The position numbers and the translations under genes were made by a program. From contig CAUCKA010000001.1 of NCBI GenBank assembly GCA_958443265.1, forward strand, positions 124,001 through 188,000: DNA of 64,000 nt, written 5' to 3'. The stretch comes from an uncultured Collinsella sp. (lineage in GTDB: Bacteria; Actinomycetota; Coriobacteriia; Coriobacteriales; Coriobacteriaceae). Under the pieces are notes generated by a model. It was not told the origin of the DNA. It ran no database searches and saw only the letters and a program-made list of their open reading frames with translations. Positions 40,075 to 48,721 of this stretch are shown here, piece after piece (position 1 is the first letter of the stretch; the number at the start of each line of letters is the position of its first letter).

Positions 40075-42265
40075 ACTCGCTTGGGGCAACGTCCGCCGCG
40101 CCGGCCGCGACTACCTCGTCTACTTGCTGACGCTCACCCTGGGTGTCACGGTCTTCTATGCCTTCAATACCGTCTCGATGCAGGTCGACATTGCCGGCAT
40201 CAAGGAGGAGGGACTGTCCGAGCTCATGGGCAGCATGCTCGGTTACCTGACGTACTTTTTGGCCGGCGTCATGGCCTTTTTGATGGTGTATGCCAACAAC
40301 TTCATCATGAAGCGCCGCAAAAAGGAGTTCGGCCTGTACCAGGTGCTCGGCATGCGCCGCGGGCGCGTCGCCACGATCATGGCGCTCGAGACCGTGATCG
40401 TTTCGGTCGGCGCCTTTGTCGCCGGCATTGTGCTGGGCGTGGGGCTCTCCCAGCTCATGACATTCTTTACGGCCTCGCTCTTTAAGACACAGATCGCTAA
40501 TTTCCACTTCTTTTTCTCGGTGCATGCGTTCAACCTGACCCTTGCCTGCATGCTCGTGATGTTTGTGCTTACGCTACTGCTGAACCTTCGCGCCGTGCGC
40601 CGTACCAAGCTCATCGAGCTTATGGGCGCCGAGCGGCGCAACGAGAGCATCAAGACGCGCAACCCCTGGATTGCGATCGCCATCTTTGTCGTGGGCGTGG
40701 TGCTGGTGGGCGTGGCCTATTACCGCCTGTTGCGCGATGGGTTCCCGCTCACCGCGACGGAGGGTAAGCTGCAGGAGGCCATGAACCAGTTTGGTATCAC
40801 CACGGCCATGGTTACGGTGGGTACCTTTGCCCTGTTCTGGGGCCTTTCGGGCATGCTTATCAAGCTGCTGCAGAGCCTACGCAGCGTGTATTGGCGCGGC
40901 CTCAACATGTTTACCGTGCGCCAGCTTGCGGCCAAGGTCAACACGGTGTGCTTTTCGATGGGCGTTATCGCGATGATCCTGTTTCTGGCCATTACCTCGG
41001 TGACCTGCGGTATGTCGATCGCCAACGTGATGAACGAGAATCTGGAGCGCTATAACCCTGTAGACGTATCTCAGACGTATGTCTATTACACGCCCGATAG
41101 GCTCGACTACTACAAGGAGTATGTCAATCCGTCTGAGGCCGATCGTATGGTGCTGGCAGATGCAACGGTCGATTTGTACGCTGCATGGCATGGCGAGTGC
41201 AAGTCGGCGGACAACAACGACGAGACCGGCAAGAAGGTCAATATCGCCGATGTTGCCGGTGAGCATGTGCAGATCGATTCGTATCTGAGTTACCCGCTTG
41301 GCGGCTCGGGCCCCTCGGTGGTGGCAGGCGAGATGTGCAAGACCATGGGCGAAAAGCTTCCCAAGGCGCTCGAGGGAAGCAACGCCGATGCGATGGGTCT
41401 GTTTGTGACGCCGGCGAGCCAGTACAACAAACTGCGCCAGATGATGGGCGAGGAGCCGGTGAGCATTGGCCGCGACCAGTATCTGCTCACGTGTGATATG
41501 GGCGGTGAGCTGGGCGACCTGTACACCAAGTATATGGCTGGCGGCCATGCCCTTACCTTGGGCGGGCATACGCTCAAGCCCGCAACCGATAAGTCGGACG
41601 AGGACACGGCGGCCATCGCCAACTCGGCGATGGGCAGCAATCCTGGTACCGTGGTCGTAGCTGATGAACTGCTGTCCCAGCTTAATCTGCAGCCGTATTC
41701 CAGTAATCTGCTCGTTAACTACAAGCAGGGGATGGATGTGACCAAGGCAGACGAGAGCATTAAATACACCATGCTCGACATTCTGCTCGTTGACGGCAAG
41801 GAGCCGGGGGGATGGGGAGTCTTCATCATGCGTTCCGAGATGTATACGCAGGCGGCGCAGATGAACGGCATGATTAGCTATCTAGCCATCTACATTGGCT
41901 TTGTGCTGGTCGTTGCATGTGCGGCGATTCTGTCGATCCAGCAGCTCTCCAATGTGGCCGACGGCAGCCGCAGCTATCGCGTGCTGGCGCAGATCGGCTG
42001 TGACGACCGTCAGATCCGGCATTCGGTGATGGCGCAGCAAGCGGTGTTCTTCCTGTTCCCGCTGGCAGTGGGCTTGGCGCACTCCTTTGTGGCGCTCAAG
42101 GTGATCATCGAGCTGGTGAGCGTATTCGGCGATATGAGCATCGCCGGCACCGTGGGCCTCACCTGCGCGATTTTCCTGGCGGCCTATGGTGGCTACTTCC
42201 TGGTGACGTACCTCATGAGCGCCGGCATGGTACAAGCTGCCATCGCCACCCGCTACAGCGAGTAA
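40064..42265 (+). CDS. ABC transporter permease, BceB/FtsX type
   Basis: A 733-residue membrane permease. It has a first span at about 15-40, paired spans around 55-80, 100-135, 150-175, 205-225, 250-275 and 300-325, a large extracytoplasmic domain of about 250 residues (roughly 335-590) and three C-terminal spans, the layout of BceB peptide-antibiotic detoxification permeases. The extracytoplasmic domain would bind the peptide or lipid-peptide complex. ATG 40064 overlaps the ATPase stop; GTG 40052 is an alternative start. Followed by a strong terminator, so the operon is just two genes. It likely protects against lantibiotics or host peptides. Confidence 0.88.
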   Translation: MLCKLAWGNVRRAGRDYLVYLLTLTLGVTVFYAFNTVSMQVDIAGIKEEGLSELMGSMLGYLTYFLAGVMAFLMVYANNFIMKRRKKEFGLYQVLGMRRGRVATIMALETVIVSVGAFVAGIVLGVGLSQLMTFFTASLFKTQIANFHFFFSVHAFNLTLACMLVMFVLTLLLNLRAVRRTKLIELMGAERRNESIKTRNPWIAIAIFVVGVVLVGVAYYRLLRDGFPLTATEGKLQEAMNQFGITTAMVTVGTFALFWGLSGMLIKLLQSLRSVYWRGLNMFTVRQLAAKVNTVCFSMGVIAMILFLAITSVTCGMSIANVMNENLERYNPVDVSQTYVYYTPDRLDYYKEYVNPSEADRMVLADATVDLYAAWHGECKSADNNDETGKKVNIADVAGEHVQIDSYLSYPLGGSGPSVVAGEMCKTMGEKLPKALEGSNADAMGLFVTPASQYNKLRQMMGEEPVSIGRDQYLLTCDMGGELGDLYTKYMAGGHALTLGGHTLKPATDKSDEDTAAIANSAMGSNPGTVVVADELLSQLNLQPYSSNLLVNYKQGMDVTKADESIKYTMLDILLVDGKEPGGWGVFIMRSEMYTQAAQMNGMISYLAIYIGFVLVVACAAILSIQQLSNVADGSRSYRVLAQIGCDDRQIRHSVMAQQAVFFLFPLAVGLAHSFVALKVIIELVSVFGDMSIAGTVGLTCAIFLAAYGGYFLVTYLMSAGMVQAAIATRYSE

Positions 42266-42298
42266 CAAGCGGGCAAAACCGTCGCAAAACCAACGCAA

Positions 42299-42345
42299 AC
42301 AACCGCCGCGGAGGGAGTCGGCCCCCTTCCGCGGCGGTTTTTTGC
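42299..42345 (+). terminator. Intrinsic terminator of the BceAB-type operon
   Basis: AACCGCCGCGGA (42301-42312) pairs with TCCGCGGCGGTT (42328-42339), followed by TTTTTGCC. Confidence 0.92.
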
Positions 42346-42592
42346 CTTTCTGGTGCGCCTCAGATGCAAGTGAGTAGACTTTTTTGGATTTACCGAGCAC
42401 ATCGCGACAAATGCTCGGTAAAACCGCAGGTCAGCGCTGTGGCGATTTGGGGTGTGCTCGGCTTCCTGCAAAAAGTCTACTCACTTGGTTTTGCTGTTAG
42501 AAGGCCGCCGCTAGGGAAAGTAGTTCCCTAGCGGCGGCCTTGACGTTTGCCCAGATAAAACCTGCCAAAATAAACCTGTCCCTTTTTGGTAG
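42346..42592. repeat. Repeat segment S, copy 1 (with element E8)
   Basis: From the preceding terminator to about 42585 this sequence recurs at 56287-56572. It includes element E8 with 18-bp arms CAAGTGAGTAGACTTTTT (42367-42384) and complement (42470-42487), the core AAAACCGCAGGT (42420-42431), a hairpin AAGGCCGCCGCTAGGGAA/TTCCCTAGCGGCGGCCTT (42501-42541), and CCCAGATAAAACCTGCCAAA near the end. ACCTGCCAAAA...TTTTTGGTAGGT at 42558-42592 can terminate the following minus-strand LuxR gene. Confidence 0.82.
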
Positions 42593-42593
42593 G

Positions 42594-43559
42594 TTATCGC
42601 TTCCAAAAGTGGAGGATCAACGTCGTGCGGTTTTGCTGTTCGGTTTTGACCAGGATGTTGTGGATATGGGTCTTGACGGTGCCCACGGCAAGGAATAGCT
42701 CGTCAGCGATTTCTTGATTCGATTTGCCCAGCACAACCAGGCGCATGACTTCGGCCTCGCGGTTGGAGAGCTTGTAGGCGTTGCGATAGAAGGGCATCTG
42801 CTCTTCGATGTGTCGATCAAGATCGCTGACGTTCTTTTCCTCGGGCGCCTCCTGCATGCGAATCGAAAGCACGTGATAGGCATAGATGATCAGCAGAATT
42901 GCAAAGTAACACGCAAAGATGTTCTCGCTAAAGTTACGCTCGGATAGGTACAGCTGCAGCCAGGAGGGTGCCAGGCTCATGGGAACAACAAGGATGTTGT
43001 AGAAATCCTCGGCAACGATGCACCCGACCAGAATGGCGCCGATAATGAGGTGCTTTCGTTGATTGTTGACGCGCGCCTTAAGCTCAACCTTTGTGCTCTT
43101 GTGAGCCGTCCAAAAGATATATAGTCCCACAAAAATAAGGAATACCTGTCGCACCGTGTAGTAGAGCCACTGATGCATGGGGCCGTAGGGGACAGCGACG
43201 ATAATCAGCGACTCGCTCAGGAAGAACGTTGCGACGGGAATAACAAACTGCTTTTTTGAATGTTTGTCGAGCAAGTCCATGGCAATGAGCCAGATAAAAG
43301 CTTGTGAAGCGGTCGCCACAAGGGTCCGCAACACAGGCATGGTAATTGAGTAATAGTCGCTGGCTGGAAAACTCTGGTTTTGCAACGTGTATTCAAAAAA
43401 GAAGATCTCGGTCATCTCGATGGCATAGCAAATAAAAACGCCGCTGCCATAGATAAAGAAGCGTCGACGAGACGAGGCATAGGCGGCAAGCGAAAGCACT
43501 GCCGTCACAATACAGATCACGAGTATCGCTAGGGTATAGAAGAACATCAGGGTGTTCAT
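42594..43559 (-). CDS. Seven-transmembrane LuxR-family regulator
   Basis: A 321-residue membrane-anchored regulator. Seven hydrophobic segments fill residues 1-235 (MFFYTLAILVICIVTAVLSL first), with Glu/Phe-rich loops (MTEIFFFEYTLQNQSFP). Residues about 255-321 form a LuxR/GerE helix-turn-helix: LSNREAEVMRLVVLGKSNQE, then AVGTVKTHIHNIL. It resembles the protein at 50488 in length, in the VAEDFYNILV / IAEDTYMILL and YLSERNFSEN / YLSERNISEN loops, and in domain order. It probably senses a small membrane-accessible molecule and regulates the divergent putrescine carbamoyltransferase gene 330 bp away. No receiver domain is present. Confidence 0.85.
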   Translation of the reverse strand: MNTLMFFYTLAILVICIVTAVLSLAAYASSRRRFFIYGSGVFICYAIEMTEIFFFEYTLQNQSFPASDYYSITMPVLRTLVATASQAFIWLIAMDLLDKHSKKQFVIPVATFFLSESLIIVAVPYGPMHQWLYYTVRQVFLIFVGLYIFWTAHKSTKVELKARVNNQRKHLIIGAILVGCIVAEDFYNILVVPMSLAPSWLQLYLSERNFSENIFACYFAILLIIYAYHVLSIRMQEAPEEKNVSDLDRHIEEQMPFYRNAYKLSNREAEVMRLVVLGKSNQEIADELFLAVGTVKTHIHNILVKTEQQNRTTLILHFWKR

Positions 43560-43889
43560 CTGTCACCGTCCCATCTCATTTATTCTATGGCCGAGTTCTG
43601 TATACCTTGTGGGATATAGACGTCTCAACCCTTCGTTTCATTGTGGATTAGGCGCCGAGATACAGCATAGCCGTATACCGTTCGCGGTTCTAGATGGTAA
43701 ACCCCCTGTAAACTCTTGACCTGCGGGTTTATATTGGTTTAGAGGGGGTGTAACTCCGTGAACGGTCTTTAATCCCGAATAAACTAGGTAAAAATTGCAT
43801 ACGGGTGAATGATGGTCTTGTCAACACGAGGCGTGATGTTCGAGCGCCTCATAGTAATAGTCGGCAAGACCGGCGGAAAGGAAATCGAC
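43560..43889. promoter_or_regulatory. Divergent promoter region, LuxR / putrescine carbamoyltransferase
   Basis: ACCCCCT (about 43703) and AGGGGGT (about 43742) flank GTAAACTCTTGACCTGCGGG and TTTATATTGG. ACCTGCGGGTTTAT recalls the palindrome ACCTGCAGGTTTAT (reverse strand of 51563-51577) before the amidohydrolase, a candidate LuxR site. GTATACCGTTCG (about 43675) resembles GTATACCGTCGG before aguA-2 (about 57521). Confidence 0.45.
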
Positions 43890-44963
43890 ATGGCACTGCC
43901 TAAGGATTTCATCGACACCAACGACTTCACCAAAGAGCAGATCCTGGCTATCGAGGATCTTGGCCTGGCAATGAAGAAGGCCATCAAGGTTGACGGTTAT
44001 TATCCGCACCTGCTCCGCAACAAGAGCCTTGGCATGATCTTCCAGCAGGTCTCCACCCGCACTCGTCTTTCCTTCGAGACCGCTATGACCGACCTCGGCG
44101 GCCATGCTCAGTTCTATGGCCCTGGCACCATCCAGCTCGGCGGTCACGAGTCCCTGGGCGATACCGCTCGCGTTATGGGCTCGCTGCTCGACATCATGAT
44201 GGCTCGCGTTGACCGTCACAAGGACGTCGTCGGCCTCGCCGAGGGCTCCGCTGTGCCCGTCATCAACGGCATGTCCGAGTTCAACCATCCCACGCAGGAG
44301 ATGGGCGACCTCATGACCATGCTCGAGAACCTCCCCGAGGGCAAGAAGATCGAGGACTGCACCCTGGCCTTCATCGGCGACGCCACCCAGGTCTGCGTCT
44401 CCCTCATGTTCATCGCTTCCAAGGTCGGCATGAAGTTTGTCCAGTTTGGACCTAAGGGCCACCAGATCCCCGACGGCGGCCTGCACGTTGGCACCGTCGA
44501 GGAGCGCGCCGAGTTCGGCAAGCAGATGATGGCCATCGCCGAGGAGAACTGCAAGGTCTCCGGCGGCTCTGTCGTCATCTCCGACGACATCGAGTGCATC
44601 AAGGGCGCCGACTTCATCTACACCGACGTGTGGTATGGCCTGTACGACGAGGAGGTCTCGGGCGAGAACTACATGGACGTGTTCTATCCCAAGTATCAGG
44701 TCACCATGGACATGATGAACTTCGCCGACCCCAACTCCAAGTTCATGCACTGCCTGCCGGCCACCCGCAACGAGGAGGTCGTCGACGAGGTCATGGACGA
44801 TCCCGAGCGCTCACTGTGCTGGGTCGAGGCCGAGAACCGCAAGCACTCCATCCGTGCTCTCCTTGCCGCCCTGGGCAAGCGCACCCCGCTCAACGACGAG
44901 GGTGTCGAGTACTCCGCCAAGGCTGAGCTCCACGCCGCTCTCGAAGCTCTCGAGCAGCTCTAA
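43890..44963 (+). CDS. ptcA: Putrescine carbamoyltransferase
   Basis: A 358-residue transcarbamylase. It uses phosphate to split N-carbamoylputrescine to putrescine and carbamoyl phosphate in the agmatine deiminase pathway. Carbamoyl-phosphate site STRTR (55-59), then GGHAQFYGPGTIQLGGHE, NGMSEFNHPTQEMGD, VWYGLYDEE and HCLPATRNEE. The YGPGTIQLGGHE loop, the ATR in place of the ornithine-enzyme pattern and the C-terminal helix (AKAELHAALEALEQL) are marks of putrescine rather than ornithine carbamoyltransferases. ATG 43890 follows GAAAGGAA. C-ending codons dominate, suggesting high expression. Antiporter and deiminase follow on the same strand. Confidence 0.93.
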   Translation: MALPKDFIDTNDFTKEQILAIEDLGLAMKKAIKVDGYYPHLLRNKSLGMIFQQVSTRTRLSFETAMTDLGGHAQFYGPGTIQLGGHESLGDTARVMGSLLDIMMARVDRHKDVVGLAEGSAVPVINGMSEFNHPTQEMGDLMTMLENLPEGKKIEDCTLAFIGDATQVCVSLMFIASKVGMKFVQFGPKGHQIPDGGLHVGTVEERAEFGKQMMAIAEENCKVSGGSVVISDDIECIKGADFIYTDVWYGLYDEEVSGENYMDVFYPKYQVTMDMMNFADPNSKFMHCLPATRNEEVVDEVMDDPERSLCWVEAENRKHSIRALLAALGKRTPLNDEGVEYSAKAELHAALEALEQL

Positions 44964-45096
44964 GCCTCAAGGCTTCTAAAAGCACGTTTGCGGGCGGCGG
45001 ATGCTCGTCTCCTGTCGCCCGCTCACCGAGGCCCAAGCAATTGCCTTAATACCTTAGGGCCTCGGATCTGTCCAGGACTGAGCGAAGGAGCTCATC

Positions 45097-46536
45097 ATGA
45101 GCGACGGAAAGAAAAAGCTTTCCTTCTTGACGGTCATTTCGACCATCATCTGCGTCGTCTTCGTTTGCGAGGCCGCCGCTCCTGCTGCTGCCATTGGCAA
45201 CCAGCAGTTCTTCTGGTGGATCTTCCTGATCCTGACCTTCCTGCTTCCCTACGGCATGGTTGTCGCCGAGCTCGGTACCACCTATGACGGCGAGGGCGGC
45301 ATTTACGACTGGGTACGCGATGGCCTGGGCGACAAATGGGGCGCCCGCATCTCGTACTACTACTGGGTCAACTACCCGCTGTGGATCGCCTCGCTGGCTA
45401 CCATGTTCCCCGACATTTTGGGCATGGTCTTTGGCGTCGAGTTCAACTTGATCGCCAAGATGGGTATCGATCTTGCCTTTGTGTGGATCGTCTACCTCAT
45501 GGGCCGCTCCAAGGCGGCCGACTCCGAGTGGGTCCTTAACGGTGGCGCCATCATCAAGGTCGCCGTCGCCGTTATCGTTGGCGCTTTGGGCATTTGGTAT
45601 GCCATGGAGAACGGTTTTGCGAACGACATGTCCGCTGCCACCTTCCTGCCCGAGCTCACCAACACCAACGCTCTCGGCTACCTGTCGATCATCATCTTTA
45701 ACTTCATGGGCTTCGAGGTCATCTGCACTATGACCGACGACATGGCCGATCCCGCTCGCGATATCCCCAAGGCTATCATCGTCGGTGGCCTGTCCATCGC
45801 CGTGATCTACCTGTTCGCTGGCTTTGGCATCGGCGCTGCTGTGCCGGCCGATTCCATCGACCCCGACTATGGCATGATTGTCGCAGTCCAGACCATGGTG
45901 GGCGACTCCATGATCTTCAAGGTCATCTGCATCGCCTTCCTGATCACCCTGTTCGCCAACATGGCCGCCTGGTCCTTCGGCGTCAACTCCGTCGCCCGCT
46001 ACGCTGCCGAGCACGGCAACATGCCCAAGGTCTTCGCCTCGATGATTTCGGATGATGACATGCCCAACGGCGCCAACCTGGTCAACGCCGTCGTTGCCTC
46101 CCTGGTGCTGTGCCTGCAGCTCGTTCCCATCGACGCCATCTCCAACGGCGTCTTCTGGATGCTCTTCGGCACCTCCGTCGTCTTCCTGCTGCTGACCTAC
46201 ATCCCGATGTTCCCGGCGTTCCTCAACCTTCGCAAGAACGACCCCGACCGCGAGCGCATCTTCACGTTCCCGTTTAAGGGTGCCATGATGAAGGTCATGC
46301 TGGCCATCCCTTGCATCGAGCTGATCCTGGCCATCGTTGCAACGCTGGTGCCGCTCTCCGCCGCCGAGATTGGCGACAAGCTCCCGATGATCGTTATCTT
46401 CATCGTGCTTCTGCTCATCGGCGAGGTTGTCCGCGTCGTCAGCGCCAAGGGCCGCGAGACCGAGTACAAGGGCCTCACTCCCGAGCTGGCAGCTCAGCGT
46501 CTCGCTGAGGAGGCCGCCGAGGCCGAGGAGAACTAG
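45097..46536 (+). CDS. APC-family amino acid/polyamine antiporter (probable agmatine/putrescine exchanger) 1
   Basis: A 479-residue APC transporter with about 12 hydrophobic spans. The N-terminal EAAAPAAAIGNQQFFWWIFL and LPYGMVVAELGTTYDGEGGIYDWV match the glutamate:GABA / agmatine:putrescine antiporter group. A central block reads FNFMGFEVICTMTDDMADPARDIPKA. The acidic tail (AAEEAAEAEEN) is cytoplasmic. It lies between putrescine carbamoyltransferase and agmatine deiminase on the same strand, so agmatine import in exchange for putrescine is the likely role. AAGGAG site. A second, related antiporter lies at 48722. Confidence 0.88.
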   Translation: MSDGKKKLSFLTVISTIICVVFVCEAAAPAAAIGNQQFFWWIFLILTFLLPYGMVVAELGTTYDGEGGIYDWVRDGLGDKWGARISYYYWVNYPLWIASLATMFPDILGMVFGVEFNLIAKMGIDLAFVWIVYLMGRSKAADSEWVLNGGAIIKVAVAVIVGALGIWYAMENGFANDMSAATFLPELTNTNALGYLSIIIFNFMGFEVICTMTDDMADPARDIPKAIIVGGLSIAVIYLFAGFGIGAAVPADSIDPDYGMIVAVQTMVGDSMIFKVICIAFLITLFANMAAWSFGVNSVARYAAEHGNMPKVFASMISDDDMPNGANLVNAVVASLVLCLQLVPIDAISNGVFWMLFGTSVVFLLLTYIPMFPAFLNLRKNDPDRERIFTFPFKGAMMKVMLAIPCIELILAIVATLVPLSAAEIGDKLPMIVIFIVLLLIGEVVRVVSAKGRETEYKGLTPELAAQRLAEEAAEAEEN

Positions 46537-46903
46537 AGCACCCGGTTCTGGGGCTCCAACCCTCCTCGCGTACCAACGTGCGCTTCGTCGGGCTTGTCGC
46601 TCCCGACTCCGGGCACTCTAGCCTCTTCGGAGACGTGCCCAAGCGACAGGTTTGCTAACCATTCCCCGGGGTGGGTGTGAGCGATAGCTCCGGTAACCAC
46701 CGCCCACCCCAATCTCTCTTCCGTATCCTTCGTGCGTTTTGTCTCCGCGCACTTGGTTACGTCGTCGCTTGCCGGTGCGACTCCGTGAAAACCGGCGCCG
46801 GGCGCCCCGACCTTTGCCGGGGAACGGGCGCCTACCATCTCTTGGTTTTAGGCTGCGGGTAACCCGCCCGCAGCAAGCGATCGTTCGATTTGGAGGAAAT
46901 CTT
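46537..46903. other. Structured intergenic leader before aguA-1
   Basis: Several GC hairpins: GGGTGGGTGT/ACCGCCCACCCC (about 46668-46711), GGCGCC...GGCGCC (46794-46831) and GCTGCGGGT/ACCCGCCCGCAGC (46851-46875). The left part (CTCCTCGCGTACCAACGTGC) resembles repeat R1. No T run gives a clear terminator for the antiporter; I cannot tell terminators from a regulatory leader. Confidence 0.4.
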
Positions 46904-48109
46904 ATGCGTACGATCACCGAGTCCGAGTCCACCCCCAAGGCCGACGGCTTCTTTATGCCCGCTGAGTTCGCCCCGCAGGATCGCGTGTGGATGGGTTGGC
47001 CCCACCGCACCGACACCTGGGCCCACGGCGCCAAGCCGGCTCAGAAGCAGTATGCCGCCATCGCCCGCGCCATCTCCGAGTTCACCCCGGTCTATATGTG
47101 CGCCAACCAGGTCGACTACGCCAACTGCAAGGCCGTCTTCGAGAACGACGAGAACGTCACCGTCATCGAGATGACCACCGACGACGCCTGGTTCCGCGAC
47201 ACCGCCGCCACCTACGTCATCAACGGCAAGGGCGAGAAGCGCGCCAACCACTGGCACTTCAACGCCTACGGCGGCCTCGTCGACGGCCTGTACTTCCCGT
47301 GGGACAAGGACGAGCAGATCGCCCTCAAGATGGCTGAGCTCTCCGGCTGCCGCCGCTACCGTCCCGACGACATGATCCTCGAGGGCGGCTCCATCACCGT
47401 CGACGGCGAGGGCACCCTTGTCGTGACCGACCAGTGCCTGCTTTCCCCGGGCCGCACCTGCTCTGCGGTGCTCGAGGAGGAAGAGGATCCCGAGTCCATC
47501 TGGCCCAAGTTCAAGAAGAAGTTTGAGCCCTGGAGCGAGGAGCTTCGCGCCTACATGGACGAGCACCTCAAGGATTACCTGGGTGTCGAGAAGGTCATCT
47601 GGGTCAAGGAGGGCATCGACCCCGAGGAGACCAACGGCCACATCGACGACGTCGCCACGTTCATCGCCCCGGGCGTCATGGCCTGCATCTGGACCGACGA
47701 TCCCGAGTATCCGTTCTACGAGCAGTGCCACGCTGCCTACGAGACCCTCTCCAACGCCGTTGACGCCAAGGGCCGCAAGATGAAGGTCTACAAGCTCTGC
47801 ATGCCCGTGAACCCGCTGTTCATGGACCAGGCTTCCTGCGACACCATCGACGCCGACGAGAACGCCGAGCCGCGCGTCCCCGACGAGCCGCTGATCGCCT
47901 CTTACATGAACTACCTGGTCACCAACCACGGCGTTATCGTCCCGCAGTACGGCGACGAGAACGACCAGCTGGCCGTTGACACGCTCCAGAAGATCTACGA
48001 CGAGGTCTGGGGCGAGGGCGTCTACAAGTGCGTCGGCGTCCAGTCCGAGCAGGTCGTCTTCGGCGGCGGCAATATCCACTGCATTACCCAGCAGGAGCCG
48101 TCCGCTTAA
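46904..48109 (+). CDS. aguA: Agmatine deiminase-family protein, copy 1 (divergent)
   Basis: A 401-residue guanidino-group-modifying enzyme of the agmatine deiminase family (agmatine to N-carbamoylputrescine plus ammonia). The catalytic Cys393 lies in FGGGNIHCITQQ, catalytic His in TNGHIDDV, and FNAYGG and ILEGGS blocks are intact. Compared with copy 2 it has an insertion of about 28 residues (EDPESIWPKFKKKFEPWSEE region) and the substrate loop reads WFRDTAATYVI where agmatine deiminases have W-x-RD-x-GP-x-F. Specificity may therefore differ. ATG 46904 follows TTGGAGGAAA. Preceded by the antiporter, with C-ending codons throughout. Confidence 0.88.
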   Translation: MRTITESESTPKADGFFMPAEFAPQDRVWMGWPHRTDTWAHGAKPAQKQYAAIARAISEFTPVYMCANQVDYANCKAVFENDENVTVIEMTTDDAWFRDTAATYVINGKGEKRANHWHFNAYGGLVDGLYFPWDKDEQIALKMAELSGCRRYRPDDMILEGGSITVDGEGTLVVTDQCLLSPGRTCSAVLEEEEDPESIWPKFKKKFEPWSEELRAYMDEHLKDYLGVEKVIWVKEGIDPEETNGHIDDVATFIAPGVMACIWTDDPEYPFYEQCHAAYETLSNAVDAKGRKMKVYKLCMPVNPLFMDQASCDTIDADENAEPRVPDEPLIASYMNYLVTNHGVIVPQYGDENDQLAVDTLQKIYDEVWGEGVYKCVGVQSEQVVFGGGNIHCITQQEPSA

Positions 48110-48123
48110 TCGTCTGGCTTTCC

Positions 48124-48208
48124 GAGGCACCCCATCTCGCCGCTCAAACCGTCGCTCGCGTACCAAAGTACGCTGCGCTCCTCTTTCGCGGCGACCTGGG
48201 GCACCTCG
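48124..48208. repeat. Dispersed repeat R1, copy 2
   Basis: GAGGCACCCCATCTCGCCGC through GCGACCTGGGGCACCTC, nearly the same as 25468-25552 after lacB. Ends are imperfect inverted repeats (GGCACCCCATCTCGCCGC / GCGGCGACCTGGGGCACC). Confidence 0.82.
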
Positions 48209-48721
48209 AAAACCCAGTCGATCAATCGGACAATCGGCGAATCGAACCATCTTGGGGCATTGATGGTCTGGTTGCTCGATGTCTTGGTCGGCTGGGTTTT
48301 CTGTTGAAGCAGATTTGCTTTCCCCCTCTTTGTCTGCTGCGTTGGTTTTTGGGTTACCTGGCGCAGCGGCGTGGAACGGGCACTCCGTTGCCTCCACTTC
48401 GGAGTGCCCGCCTCTTTGATTGAGTGCGCGTCTGATCTGGGATTTATTGCGGGTTAGGCCAATTGTTCGCTTGAATTTCCCAGGTCAGACGCGTATTCAA
48501 TTGCTGATAGTTTCCGGTTGCGAGCGCGACCGGTTTGATCGGAGTATCTATGTACCAGCGTATCGTTATCTACACGCGCCTGTTCCGCGAGCGTTGGTCC
48601 AACAAATGCATCCTCTCCTCTCTCTGGGATGGCACCTGCACCGGTGACGCGGCCTGCAACCCTACCTTGGGCTGCGCCTTCGGTACAGATGCCATCCTTT
48701 TTGCTGTAGGGGGAGCGCGCC
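48209..48721. other. Long intergenic region between aguA-1 and the second antiporter
   Basis: Holds the terminator at 48378-48417. Beyond it (48420-48720) is a leader with imperfect GC hairpins and a GTAGGGGGAG ribosome site for the antiporter. A 65-codon frame overlaps the antiporter start but shows no homology; not called. No riboswitch recognised. Confidence 0.4.
48378..48417 (+). terminator. Intrinsic terminator after aguA-1
   Basis: CGGGCACTCCG (48378-48388) pairs with CGGAGTGCCCG (48400-48410), followed by CCTCTTTG. The T tract is short, so it may be partial. Confidence 0.65.

Noticed and set aside
43890..44963. Ornithine carbamoyltransferase
   Set aside because: The YGPGTIQLGGHE loop, HCLPATR motif, C-terminal helix and antiporter/deiminase neighbours match putrescine carbamoyltransferase instead.
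46739..46903. 55-residue N-terminal extension of aguA-1
   Set aside because: Arg/Pro-rich translation of a hairpin-filled leader; homology and the TTGGAGG site place the start at 46904.
46832..48397. 521-codon minus-strand frame opposite aguA-1
   Set aside because: Antisense shadow caused by the strong C-ending codon bias of aguA-1; no domain.
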